64,000 bases of DNA from Limnohabitans sp. Jir72 (GTDB taxonomy: Bacteria; Pseudomonadota; Gammaproteobacteria; Burkholderiales; Burkholderiaceae_C), in contig NZ_NESC01000005.1 in assembly GCF_003063575.1 (NCBI RefSeq), positions 1 through 64,000 of the forward strand. The letters are read 5' to 3'. Below are positions 57,476 through 64,000 of this stretch, piece by piece. How positions within the stretch are numbered: the first letter of the stretch is position 1; every line of letters begins with the position of its first letter. The notes beneath the pieces are model-generated. The model did not search any database and was not told where the DNA came from. It was given only the letters and a program-made list of their open reading frames with translations. The position numbers were made by a program, and so were the translations under genes.

Positions 57476-58090
57476 TTATTGAGCTCCGGCACGCTGCTTC
57501 AAATACGGCCCCACCATGTGGCGGCTGGTGCGCTGCAGGCCCATCAGCAAGGCGTGGTCCGTCTGACTGCAGCCGTAGCGGGTTTTCAGGTCGCGTTGCA
57601 TCTGCGCCAGCAAATGCGCGGCCATCTCGGCATCGGCCAAGGCCCTGTGCGCACGGCCTGACGAAGGCAAGTGGTGCATAGCCGCCAGCGTGCCCAGCTT
57701 GTGATTGAGCGCCTGCGGGTACAGGCGCCGCGACAGCAGCAGGGTGCAGGCAAAGGGGTGTGCACCGTCTTCGCCGCAACGGGCCAATTCGGCCTGCCAA
57801 AACTTTTTATCAAACGCCGCGTTGTGCGCCACCATGGGCCGCCCGGCCACAAAGCGGGCCGCCTCGCGCATCACCTGCTCGGCCGGGGGCGCGGCCAGCA
57901 CCATCTCGTTGGTGATGCCGGTCAGTTGGGTGATGAAACTGTTGACCCGCACCCCCGCGTTCATCAGGCTCTGGTAACGGTCCACCACCTGACCGCCCTC
58001 GAGCATGACGATGGCCACCTCGGTGGCGCGGTCGCCCATATGGGGCGAAATGCCCGTGGTTTCGAAGTCGATGATGGCGATGGAAGACAT
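57476..58090 (-). CDS. DnaQ-like 3'-5' exonuclease
   Basis: 204 residues. The DEDDh exonuclease motifs are IIDFETTG (D8, E10), the middle Asp in NAAFDKKFW and H-x4-D in HRALADAEM. It resembles a stand-alone epsilon-like or ExoX-type exonuclease. ATG at 58090 is taken; a longer frame to 58111 is possible. It lies between two fic genes on the minus strand. Confidence 0.9.
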   Translation of the reverse strand: MSSIAIIDFETTGISPHMGDRATEVAIVMLEGGQVVDRYQSLMNAGVRVNSFITQLTGITNEMVLAAPPAEQVMREAARFVAGRPMVAHNAAFDKKFWQAELARCGEDGAHPFACTLLLSRRLYPQALNHKLGTLAAMHHLPSSGRAHRALADAEMAAHLLAQMQRDLKTRYGCSQTDHALLMGLQRTSRHMVGPYLKQRAGAQ

Positions 58091-58150
58091 GGAGTGAAGG
58101 CTGAGGCACAAACGGGTCTCAGATTAAAACCCGCTTTCACAGGCTTGCGC

Positions 58151-58174
58151 CATATTAAAGATGGCTTTAATATG
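58151..58174. promoter_or_regulatory. Palindrome upstream of Fic protein 2
   Basis: CATATTAAAG-N4-CTTTAATATG is a perfect inverted repeat with 10-base arms, ending 36 bases before the fic start. A further half-site CTTTAATATC lies at 58196-58205. It is probably an operator for autoregulation; the N-terminal part of Fic protein 2 or a partner could bind it. Direct evidence is absent. Confidence 0.6.
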
Positions 58175-58210
58175 ATGAACCTGTATTCAAGCGATCTTTA
58201 ATATCTGGCC

Positions 58211-59356
58211 ATGCGCATCACCGGAACCTACGTCACCTCAACCACTCTCGGCGAGAGCGTGTGCGCTTTTGTACCCCATGCGCTGCCACCTGCTGAGCCC
58301 GAACTGGACGCTGCTTGTTATTCCGAACTCAACCGCACGGCTGAACTGGCCTTAGCCCGTCTGGCAGGGGTGGCAGGCTTGGTGCCTTCGATCGACTGGT
58401 TACTCTACAGCGCTATCCGCAAAGAGGCTCTGCTCACATCCCAGATTGAAGGGACCCAGGCGACACTGGTCGACCTGTTTGACAAAGAGGCGGGGCTGGT
58501 CGTCAGCAACACAGACGATGTGGAGGAGGTCACCAATTACCTGCGTGCCTTTCGCTGGACAGAACAAACATTGCGGGACCCCAAAGGCCTGCCCTTAAGC
58601 GTGCGCCTGATGCGGCAAGCCCACCGCCTGCTCATGGACGGTTCCCGTGGCTCGGGTCGCCAACCGGGCGAGTTGCGCCAGTCTCAAAACTGGATCGGCG
58701 GCACACGGCCCGGCAACGCTGTATTTGTCCCCCCGCCGCCCACGCATGTACCCGCCCTGCTGGCCGATCTTGAACGCTTCATCCACGACACAGAGCCCAC
58801 CCTGCCGCCTCTGGTGCGCATTGGGCTTGTGCACGTTCAGTTTGAAACCATTCACCCCTTTTTGGATGGCAATGGACGCATTGGGCGATTGCTGATTGCC
58901 GCACTCATGGAGCAATGGGGCTTATTGTCAGAGCCCTTGGTTTACGTGAGCGCCTACCTGAAACAGCATCAAACCGAATACTACCGACGACTTTCTGCAG
59001 TCCGCACCGATGGCGACTGGGAAGGCTGGGTGGCTTTTTTCCTGGAAGGTGTTGCCCGCGCAGCAGACACCGCAGAGCGTGGCATCGTCGCATTGGCCAG
59101 CCTCATCAACACGGACCGACGTCGCCTGCTCCAAGAGCCCCGCATCACGCCAGCCAGTCTTCGCCTATTTGAACTCTTGCCACTGATGCCTATTTTCTCC
59201 ATCGATCAAGTCTGCGAACGACTGGGAACCACGTTCCCCACAGCCAATGCAGCGGTCAAAATACTGGAAAAGCTCGGCATCGTGGTCGAGCAGACTGGGC
59301 AAAAAAAGAACCGTCATTACAGCTACCAAGCCTATGTGGAATTGCTGAGCGATTGA
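58211..59356 (+). CDS. Fic-family protein 2 with C-terminal winged helix
   Basis: 381 residues. An N-terminal Fic_N-like part, an inhibitory SQIEG at 77-81, the Fic motif HPFLDGNGRIGRLL starting at H215, and a C-terminal winged helix (SIDQVCERLGTTFPTANAAV) like those of the DUF4172/Fic-with-HTH group. The HTH domain points to self-regulation at the palindrome 58151-58174. It is a different subtype from Fic protein 1. The target is unknown. Confidence 0.9.
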   Translation: MRITGTYVTSTTLGESVCAFVPHALPPAEPELDAACYSELNRTAELALARLAGVAGLVPSIDWLLYSAIRKEALLTSQIEGTQATLVDLFDKEAGLVVSNTDDVEEVTNYLRAFRWTEQTLRDPKGLPLSVRLMRQAHRLLMDGSRGSGRQPGELRQSQNWIGGTRPGNAVFVPPPPTHVPALLADLERFIHDTEPTLPPLVRIGLVHVQFETIHPFLDGNGRIGRLLIAALMEQWGLLSEPLVYVSAYLKQHQTEYYRRLSAVRTDGDWEGWVAFFLEGVARAADTAERGIVALASLINTDRRRLLQEPRITPASLRLFELLPLMPIFSIDQVCERLGTTFPTANAAVKILEKLGIVVEQTGQKKNRHYSYQAYVELLSD

Positions 59357-59405
59357 TTTTTGGACGACCGGTGATGGCATCAATGGCGACGAAGGTCAAA
59401 AAACC

Positions 59406-59696
59406 TCAGTGATAGTCTTGCTCCCGCTGGTGCTTAATGGCCAGCACGAACACCACATCGGCAGCGGCGTCGAAAGCATACAGCGCCAAATAACCCGATC
59501 TTCCGCGTGAAATCACGAGCTCACGCATACCGTGGGCCACGGGACGTCCCATCAACGGATGGCGCTCTAACACTGACAAAGCATCCAGCACCAAGTCCAC
59601 CGTTTCGACCGCGTGTTCAGGTCGACTCACCAACAAAAAATCCACCAGCTCTTCGAGGTCGTTAGCCGCCTCCGGGGAGTGCACCAACTGCGTCAT
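59406..59696 (-). CDS. ParE-family toxin
   Basis: 96 residues. HSPEAANDLEELVDFLLV, then VAHGMRELVISRGRSGYLAL and the ending AIKHQREQDYH match the ParE/RelE fold. It overlaps the antitoxin gene by 4 bases and is its partner. It resembles the toxin at 5903-6211. Confidence 0.85.
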   Translation of the reverse strand: MTQLVHSPEAANDLEELVDFLLVSRPEHAVETVDLVLDALSVLERHPLMGRPVAHGMRELVISRGRSGYLALYAFDAAADVVFVLAIKHQREQDYH

Positions 59697-59995
59697 GACC
59701 GCGGGGCGAGCAACTGCTCAAGCCCTTGTGCCGCTGGCCGCTTGCGCGTGCCGCCTCGCACCTTGTCTTTCAGGTATTCGGCCATTGCCCGCCCATCCAC
59801 GACCAGGCCTGTTTGCAGCAAGTTTTGCCGCGCCTGCAACGCACGCTGAACCAAAGCGTCTTCTTCTTCAGAGCGGGCGACGGCCAATTCAATGGCTTGC
59901 ACCATGAAGGCATGCGGCGTCACGCCACGTTGGCTGGCCGCAGCTTGCACCTTGGCGCGAGATTGTTCGTCCAATTTGACTGAAAAAGTCGGCAT
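59693..59995 (-). CDS. CopG/ParD-type antitoxin
   Basis: 100 residues. The N-terminus (FSVKLDEQSRAKVQAAASQR, then GVTPHAFMVQAIE) is a ribbon-helix-helix region and the C-terminal half is helical and charged, to bind the toxin. First gene of the module. No clear ribosome site before the ATG at 59995 except AGGAGCC, which is good. Confidence 0.8.
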   Translation of the reverse strand: MPTFSVKLDEQSRAKVQAAASQRGVTPHAFMVQAIELAVARSEEEDALVQRALQARQNLLQTGLVVDGRAMAEYLKDKVRGGTRKRPAAQGLEQLLAPRS

Positions 59996-60100
59996 TTTGA
60001 GGCTCCTGTTGCCATCAGTATAGCCAAGGTGTTACCCGATCAATACCACCAATGGCGGCGTTCACTGCCATGAGCATGCTGCCACTCGCAAAACAAATTA

Positions 60101-60131
60101 TGATATCAAAATTAATTAAATGATATCATTT
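60101..60131. promoter_or_regulatory. Twin palindromic operator of the FitAB-like module
   Basis: TGATATCA occurs at 60101-60108 and 60121-60128, exactly 20 bases (about two helical turns) apart, and the second copy extends to a perfect 14-base palindrome AAATGATATCATTT (60118-60131). It lies 24 bases before the antitoxin start. Such repeated palindromes are typical FitA/VapB operators, so autoregulation is likely. Confidence 0.65.
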
Positions 60132-60154
60132 GACGAAAATCAGGAGACCCTGCC

Positions 60155-60394
60155 ATGTCATCCATCACCATCCGCAACTTGCCCGAAGAAACCCACAGAG
60201 CCCTTCGCCTGCGCGCCTCGTTGGCGGGCCGCAGCACAGAGGCCGAAGTGCGCGCCATTCTGGAGCAAGCCGCACGCCCTCAAGGGCGCATCCAACTGGG
60301 ATCTCTGCTGGCCGAAATTGGCCAACAAGCGGGCGGCTTTGACTTGAATATGGAGCGAGACCCAACACCCGCAGAACCCATGGGGCTTGAATGA
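60155..60394 (+). CDS. FitA/VapB-type antitoxin
   Basis: 79 residues. The N-terminal SSITIRNLPEETHRALRLRA is the ribbon-helix-helix DNA-binding segment of FitA-type antitoxins, and the C-terminal tail binds the toxin (GSLLAEIGQQAGGFDL). AGGAGA lies upstream of the ATG. It overlaps the toxin start by 4 bases. Confidence 0.88.
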   Translation: MSSITIRNLPEETHRALRLRASLAGRSTEAEVRAILEQAARPQGRIQLGSLLAEIGQQAGGFDLNMERDPTPAEPMGLE

Positions 60395-60822
60395 TCTTGC
60401 TCGACACCAACGTCATCTCGGAGCCACTGAAACTGTCAGCTGACGCTGACGCTGGCGTTTTGGCGTGGATAGACGCGCAATCCATAGCCACCCTTTACCT
60501 GTCCGCCATCAGCCTGGCCGAATTGCGCTTTAGCATCGCGGCCCTGCCAACGGGCAAACGCAAAGAGACCCTGCAACTGGGTCTGGAGCAACGCATCCTG
60601 CCCTTGTTCGCTGACCGAATCCTGCCTTTTGACGCCATCGCATCTCAGGCCTATGCAGACATCCTATCGACAGCACGCGCCCAGGGCCGAGCCATCTCGA
60701 CGGCTGACGGTTACATCGCCGCAACAGCCAAGTGCCATGGCTTCATGGTGGCCACGCGCGACGCCAGCCCATTTGAAGCAGCGGGTGTTGCCGTGATCAA
60801 CCCCTGGACAGTTCAACACTGA
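60391..60822 (+). CDS. FitB/VapC-type PIN-domain toxin
   Basis: 143 residues of PIN nuclease. The acidic active-site residues are D5 (MILLDTNVISE), E44-type Glu in ISLAELRF, and Asp in ISTADGYIA with ATRDASPF. Such toxins cut RNA, often tRNA or rRNA. It is paired with the upstream antitoxin; ATGA overlap. Confidence 0.9.
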   Translation: MILLDTNVISEPLKLSADADAGVLAWIDAQSIATLYLSAISLAELRFSIAALPTGKRKETLQLGLEQRILPLFADRILPFDAIASQAYADILSTARAQGRAISTADGYIAATAKCHGFMVATRDASPFEAAGVAVINPWTVQH

Positions 60823-60842
60823 CCGCCGCAAGCTGCGCACAC

Positions 60843-61520
60843 ATGACCGGCCCCATCCTTTTCTGTGGCGACCCCCACGGCCAATGGCAGCACATCATCG
60901 ATGCGGCTGAGCAAACCCGCGCCCACGCCGTCATCTTGCTGGGCGACCTGGAGCCTGCACGGCCGCTGCACGTGGAGCTGGAGGCCATCTGGGATCGCGT
61001 GTGGTTCATCCATGGCAACCACGACACGGACAGCGAAGGCACCTTTGCCAACGTGTGGCACCCCGAGCTGGCCGAGCGGCACATCCATGGCCGCGTGGTC
61101 ACGCTGCCCTGCGGCACACGCATTGCCGGGCTGGGCGGCGTGTTTCGCGGCGCGGTGTGGTACCCCAAAAACACGCGGCCTGCCCACTACCGCAACCGCG
61201 ACGAACACACCCACAAAACCCCGCGCCAAGACCGCTGGCAAGGCAGCGCACACCTGAAACACTGGTCAAGCATCTACCCCGACGAAGTGGAGCAACTGGC
61301 CGCACAACAAGCCGACATCCTGATCACGCACGAAGCCCCCGGCTACCACGCCTACGGCTTTACGGCACTGGACACACTGGCCCGCCGCATGGGCGTGCAC
61401 ACCACGGTGCACGGCCACCAACACGACAGCATCGACAGCAGCGCGCATTGGGATGCGCAAGGGTTCAAGAGTTTTGGGGTGGGGCTGCGGGGGGTGATGG
61501 TGGTGGATGGGCTGGCATGA
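60843..61520 (+). CDS. Calcineurin-like metallophosphoesterase
   Basis: 225 residues. The dimetal motifs are GDPHGQ (D10, H12), LLGDLE, GNHD, THE and HGHQHD. The family hydrolyses phosphodiesters or phosphomonoesters. It starts 20 bases after the toxin gene on the same strand, so it may be part of the transcript. The substrate is unknown. Confidence 0.9.
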   Translation: MTGPILFCGDPHGQWQHIIDAAEQTRAHAVILLGDLEPARPLHVELEAIWDRVWFIHGNHDTDSEGTFANVWHPELAERHIHGRVVTLPCGTRIAGLGGVFRGAVWYPKNTRPAHYRNRDEHTHKTPRQDRWQGSAHLKHWSSIYPDEVEQLAAQQADILITHEAPGYHAYGFTALDTLARRMGVHTTVHGHQHDSIDSSAHWDAQGFKSFGVGLRGVMVVDGLA

Positions 61521-61609
61521 TCGGCATGGGTGAGTGACCCAGGCAAAGCCCTGGTACACAAACGCGTCGCCAATTTTTATGCTGAGCGCCTTCTTCCACT
61601 GGAGGCACC

Positions 61610-62032
61610 ATGCAAACCCCAACCGACAAAACCACCACGCCAGTTTATGGCGTTCGCCCCAGCAAGCCCGGCCTGTATCTGGGCTTGTTTCATGGCCGCG
61701 ACACGCCCAACCAAACCATGCACGACTGGGGCTTCGATGGCCCGGCCATTGGGCCACTCAGGTACTTTCACACCACCTACGCCTGCTCGGTGAATGTGGA
61801 ATTTGTCAGCCCCACAGATGCCCAACTTTTCACAGGCACCCACGACACGCTCATGGACTTGGCCATCAACGGTGACCTGCTGTGCTTTGACGGCAAGCTG
61901 TACGGAGACTGGACGGTGTATTGGGTCTCGCCCGAAGAATGCTTCAGGCCACCCGACACCTTCCGGCAAAACACCCGCCCCAACGATTTGCGCAGGCAAG
62001 CCAAGCCGATCCCGTGGGACGAGGACAGCTAA
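61610..62032 (+). CDS. Unrecognised 140-residue protein
   Basis: 140 residues with GVRPSKPGLYLGLFHGRDTP, then MHDWGFDGPAIGPLRYFHTT and CSVNVEFVSPTDAQL, ending in a basic-acidic tail. It has no signal or membrane segment. GGAGG is near the ATG. Family not recognised. It lies in the accessory island between the phosphoesterase and HNH genes. Confidence 0.6.
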   Translation: MQTPTDKTTTPVYGVRPSKPGLYLGLFHGRDTPNQTMHDWGFDGPAIGPLRYFHTTYACSVNVEFVSPTDAQLFTGTHDTLMDLAINGDLLCFDGKLYGDWTVYWVSPEECFRPPDTFRQNTRPNDLRRQAKPIPWDEDS

Positions 62033-62057
62033 TATCTGGCGTCAGGGAGAACAACAC

Positions 62058-62834
62058 ATGCCTCGATCCACCAACTGGACGCGCAACGAAACATTGGCGG
62101 CGTTTCACATTTACCTGCAACTGCCATTTGGGCAGCTGCACCGCAACCAACCGCGCATCGTGCAGTTGTCGCAGTGGATTGGGCGCACCGCCAGCGCTGT
62201 GGCCATGAAGCTGGTTAACTTGGCCAGCCTCGACCCTCAAATTGTGGCCAGTGGCCGACGCGGCATGGGCAATGCATCCAAGCTGGACCAACAAATTTGG
62301 AACGAATTTTTGGCGGCCAACGACCCCGTGGTCACCGAAGCGGCCACGTCATTTGGCCACTATGCAGAACAAAACGGCCTGCCACCCTTTGTGGACGTGC
62401 TGGACGAAGTGCCCGACATTGCGGAAGGCAAAACCACCACGGCCATCGTGCAGGTGCGCGTCAACCAAGCCCGGTTTCGCCGCTCGATTTTGGCCAGCTA
62501 CAACGCCACTTGCTGCATGAGCGGCCTGCGCGTGCCCAAGCTGCTGGTGGCCAGCCACATCGTGCCGTGGAGCATGGACACCCAAAACCGCCTGAACCCG
62601 AGCAACGGCCTGTGCCTGTCGGCCTTGCACGACCGGGCGTATGACCAAGGGTTGATCACGGTGTTACCGGACTTCACCATCCGCGTGGGCGAAGCGCTGC
62701 GTCACGCCGAGTTGGACCCGTTTGCACAAAGCAGCTTGGCGCGATGCGAAGGGCAAGTCATCCGCCTGCCGGAACGCTTTCGGCCTGCGCCTGCGTTTTT
62801 GGAGGCGCATGCGCGGCGGTTTGGGTTTTTGTAA
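62058..62834 (+). CDS. HNH_2-type endonuclease
   Basis: 258 residues. The C-terminal HNH region has CCMSG, VASHIVPWSMD (H167), LNPSNGLCLSALHDRAYDQG (N183, H191), the pattern of HNH_2 nucleases. The N-terminal part (RNETLAAFHIYLQLPFGQLH) is a domain often seen in such restriction-like proteins. GGGAG precedes the ATG at 62058. Fits a defence or restriction role; this is inference. Confidence 0.85.
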   Translation: MPRSTNWTRNETLAAFHIYLQLPFGQLHRNQPRIVQLSQWIGRTASAVAMKLVNLASLDPQIVASGRRGMGNASKLDQQIWNEFLAANDPVVTEAATSFGHYAEQNGLPPFVDVLDEVPDIAEGKTTTAIVQVRVNQARFRRSILASYNATCCMSGLRVPKLLVASHIVPWSMDTQNRLNPSNGLCLSALHDRAYDQGLITVLPDFTIRVGEALRHAELDPFAQSSLARCEGQVIRLPERFRPAPAFLEAHARRFGFL

Positions 62835-62925
62835 ATGGGTAGCTTAGGCTAGTCTTTAAATAGATGCTAAAAAAGCAAGGACAATCAATAGCAATATTTA
62901 TAAGCCACGCGAGATAGCCTACCCC

Positions 62926-64000
62926 ATGACCGCAAAGATTGATTTATCAACCACCGTTGGCTACTACAATGACCGCGCCGAGCAGTTTTTCAGCTCAACC
63001 CTGCGGGTGGACATGGGTCCAATCTACGAGCGATTTCTTGACGGGCTTACACCGGGCGCAAGCATCTTGGATGCCGGTTGCGGTTCGGGGCGTGATGCGC
63101 GTGCATTTGCTGACCGTGGCTTCAGCGTCAGTGCTTTTGATGCGTCTGTTGAATTGGCCAAGCGGGCCAGTGAGCACTGTGGTTTTGTGGTGGATGTGCG
63201 GCGCTTTGAAGATGTGGACGAGGTCGCCCAATACGATGCGATCTGGTGCTGCGCCAGTTTGCTGCATGTGCCGCTTTTGGACATGCCGGGTGTGTTGTCC
63301 AAATTGTGGGCGGCGCTCAAAGCAGGTGGCCGCATTTATGTGAGCTATAAGCTTGGCAGCGGCGAGCGTGAGCACGATGGGCGACGGTTTACCGATGCCG
63401 ACGAGGACACCGTGCGAGCTTGGCTGGAGGCCATGCCCGAGTTGCTGCGCATGGAGTTTTGGCAAACCCAAGACCAACGGCCCGACCGCACTGAAAGCTG
63501 GACCAATGCTTTGGCCTACCGTTCGACCGGGCCTGACAAGCGGCTTGTCACGGGCGGTGACGACCATTTTTTGCCGCACCTGTCAGCCGCTTTTGCGCGT
63601 TCCAACCAAGCCGATTTGGCGGTGTCCTTTGTCAAGACCTCGGGGCTGCGTTTGCTGTTGCCCGATTTGCAAGGCATGGCAGAAGCTGGTGACACCCATC
63701 GCGTTCGGGTGTTGACCAGTGACTACTTGGACATCACCGACCCAGAGGCTTTGCGCTTGCTGCTCTTGCTCCAAGAGAGCGGTGCCGAGGTGCGCGTCTA
63801 CGCCACTCAAAACCAAGACAGCTTTCACCTCAAGGCCTATGTGTTCGCCCGCTTCGAAGCCGGGCAGTTGAAGTCTGGCACCGCCTTCATTGGGTCCAGC
63901 AACATCAGCAGCAAAGCCCTGCGCGATGGACTGGAGTGGAACTACCGCGTGGTGTTTCCGCAAGACGCCGGCTATCTGGAAGCACGCGAACGGTTTGAAG
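62926..64000 (+). CDS. SAM methyltransferase fused to a phospholipase-D-like nuclease domain, incomplete at window end
   Basis: 358 residues are visible and the frame is still open at the window edge. Residues about 40-180 are a class I SAM methyltransferase: ILDAGCGSGRDARAFADRG at 47-65 is motif I, and LKAGGRIYVSYK at 131-142 follows the core. Residues about 215-350 are a PLD-like domain with HLK at 301-303 and GSSN at 323-326 (HxK and GSxN); the Asp of a classical HKD is not seen. The AT-rich leader (62835-62925) may hold the promoter. Such PLD regions often continue into an SF2 helicase (DUF3427 type), which cannot be tested here. Confidence 0.8.
   Translation, partial: MTAKIDLSTTVGYYNDRAEQFFSSTLRVDMGPIYERFLDGLTPGASILDAGCGSGRDARAFADRGFSVSAFDASVELAKRASEHCGFVVDVRRFEDVDEVAQYDAIWCCASLLHVPLLDMPGVLSKLWAALKAGGRIYVSYKLGSGEREHDGRRFTDADEDTVRAWLEAMPELLRMEFWQTQDQRPDRTESWTNALAYRSTGPDKRLVTGGDDHFLPHLSAAFARSNQADLAVSFVKTSGLRLLLPDLQGMAEAGDTHRVRVLTSDYLDITDPEALRLLLLLQESGAEVRVYATQNQDSFHLKAYVFARFEAGQLKSGTAFIGSSNISSKALRDGLEWNYRVVFPQDAGYLEARERFE

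Overview
The window looks like a chromosomal segment of a betaproteobacterium, most likely Burkholderiales of the Comamonadaceae type. The reasons are its high GC, the PhaM and phasin polyhydroxyalkanoate-granule proteins, a DUF3567 protein, gatCAB divergent from mreBCD-mrdA, a yajC-secD-secF cluster, and many FAH, IclR, LysR and TonB-receptor genes. This assignment is inferred from gene content and style; no 16S gene is present. I saw no rRNA, tRNA or CRISPR array.

Layout. 0-1.5 kb: the 3' end of an IS3-family (IS150-like) transposase and two tandem paralogous outer-membrane beta-barrel genes. 1.6-4.3 kb: a nitrate/sulfonate/taurine-type ABC importer (permease, ATPase, binding protein). 4.5-10.6 kb: queA and tgt (queuosine tRNA modification), separated by an accessory block holding a ParE/RelE-type toxin-antitoxin pair, a three-gene Rieske non-haem iron oxygenase operon and a divergent NahR-like LysR regulator with a Fur-box-like palindrome in front of it. 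10.6-16.6 kb: a FIST-domain protein, phaM, and a copper-handling operon (DUF2946, TonB receptor, YcnI-like, PCuAC-like). 16.7-18.7 kb: a glutathione S-transferase, a DksA/TraR zinc-finger protein, an eRF1-domain-like protein and a VOC protein. 18.8-26.8 kb: mrdA-mreD-mreC-mreB against gatC-gatA-gatB. 26.8-28 kb: a possible PD-(D/E)XK protein and a decayed stretch with gene fragments. 28-34.6 kb: an alpha/beta hydrolase, an FAH-family hydrolase with a divergent IclR regulator, a DUF3108 protein, DUF3567, an AbrB-family membrane protein and a class III aminotransferase. 34.8-35.9 kb: an unrecognised, probably frameshifted secreted-type gene and a cysteine-rich lipoprotein. 36-46.5 kb: purU, a GcvA-like LysR regulator, secF-secD-yajC, an EamA exporter, a second TonB receptor, an enoyl-CoA hydratase-like gene, a phasin and an unknown protein.

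46.5-56.2 kb is a complete-looking Tad/Flp type IVc pilus locus: flp, tadV, rcpC, rcpA, a small lipoprotein, tadZ, tadA, tadB and tadC on the minus strand, with tadE and tadG diverging. The proteins form prepilin, prepilin peptidase, outer-membrane secretin, polar localisation ATPase, motor ATPase, inner-membrane platform and minor pseudopilins.

56.2-64 kb is an accessory, defence-like island: two unrelated Fic proteins flanking a DnaQ-like exonuclease, a ParDE-like pair, a FitAB/VapBC-like pair with a twin palindromic operator, a metallophosphoesterase, an unknown protein, an HNH_2 nuclease, and a protein running off the window end that joins a SAM methyltransferase to a phospholipase-D-like nuclease domain. 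That last fusion, and the control sites of the small toxin modules, are the most interesting items here.
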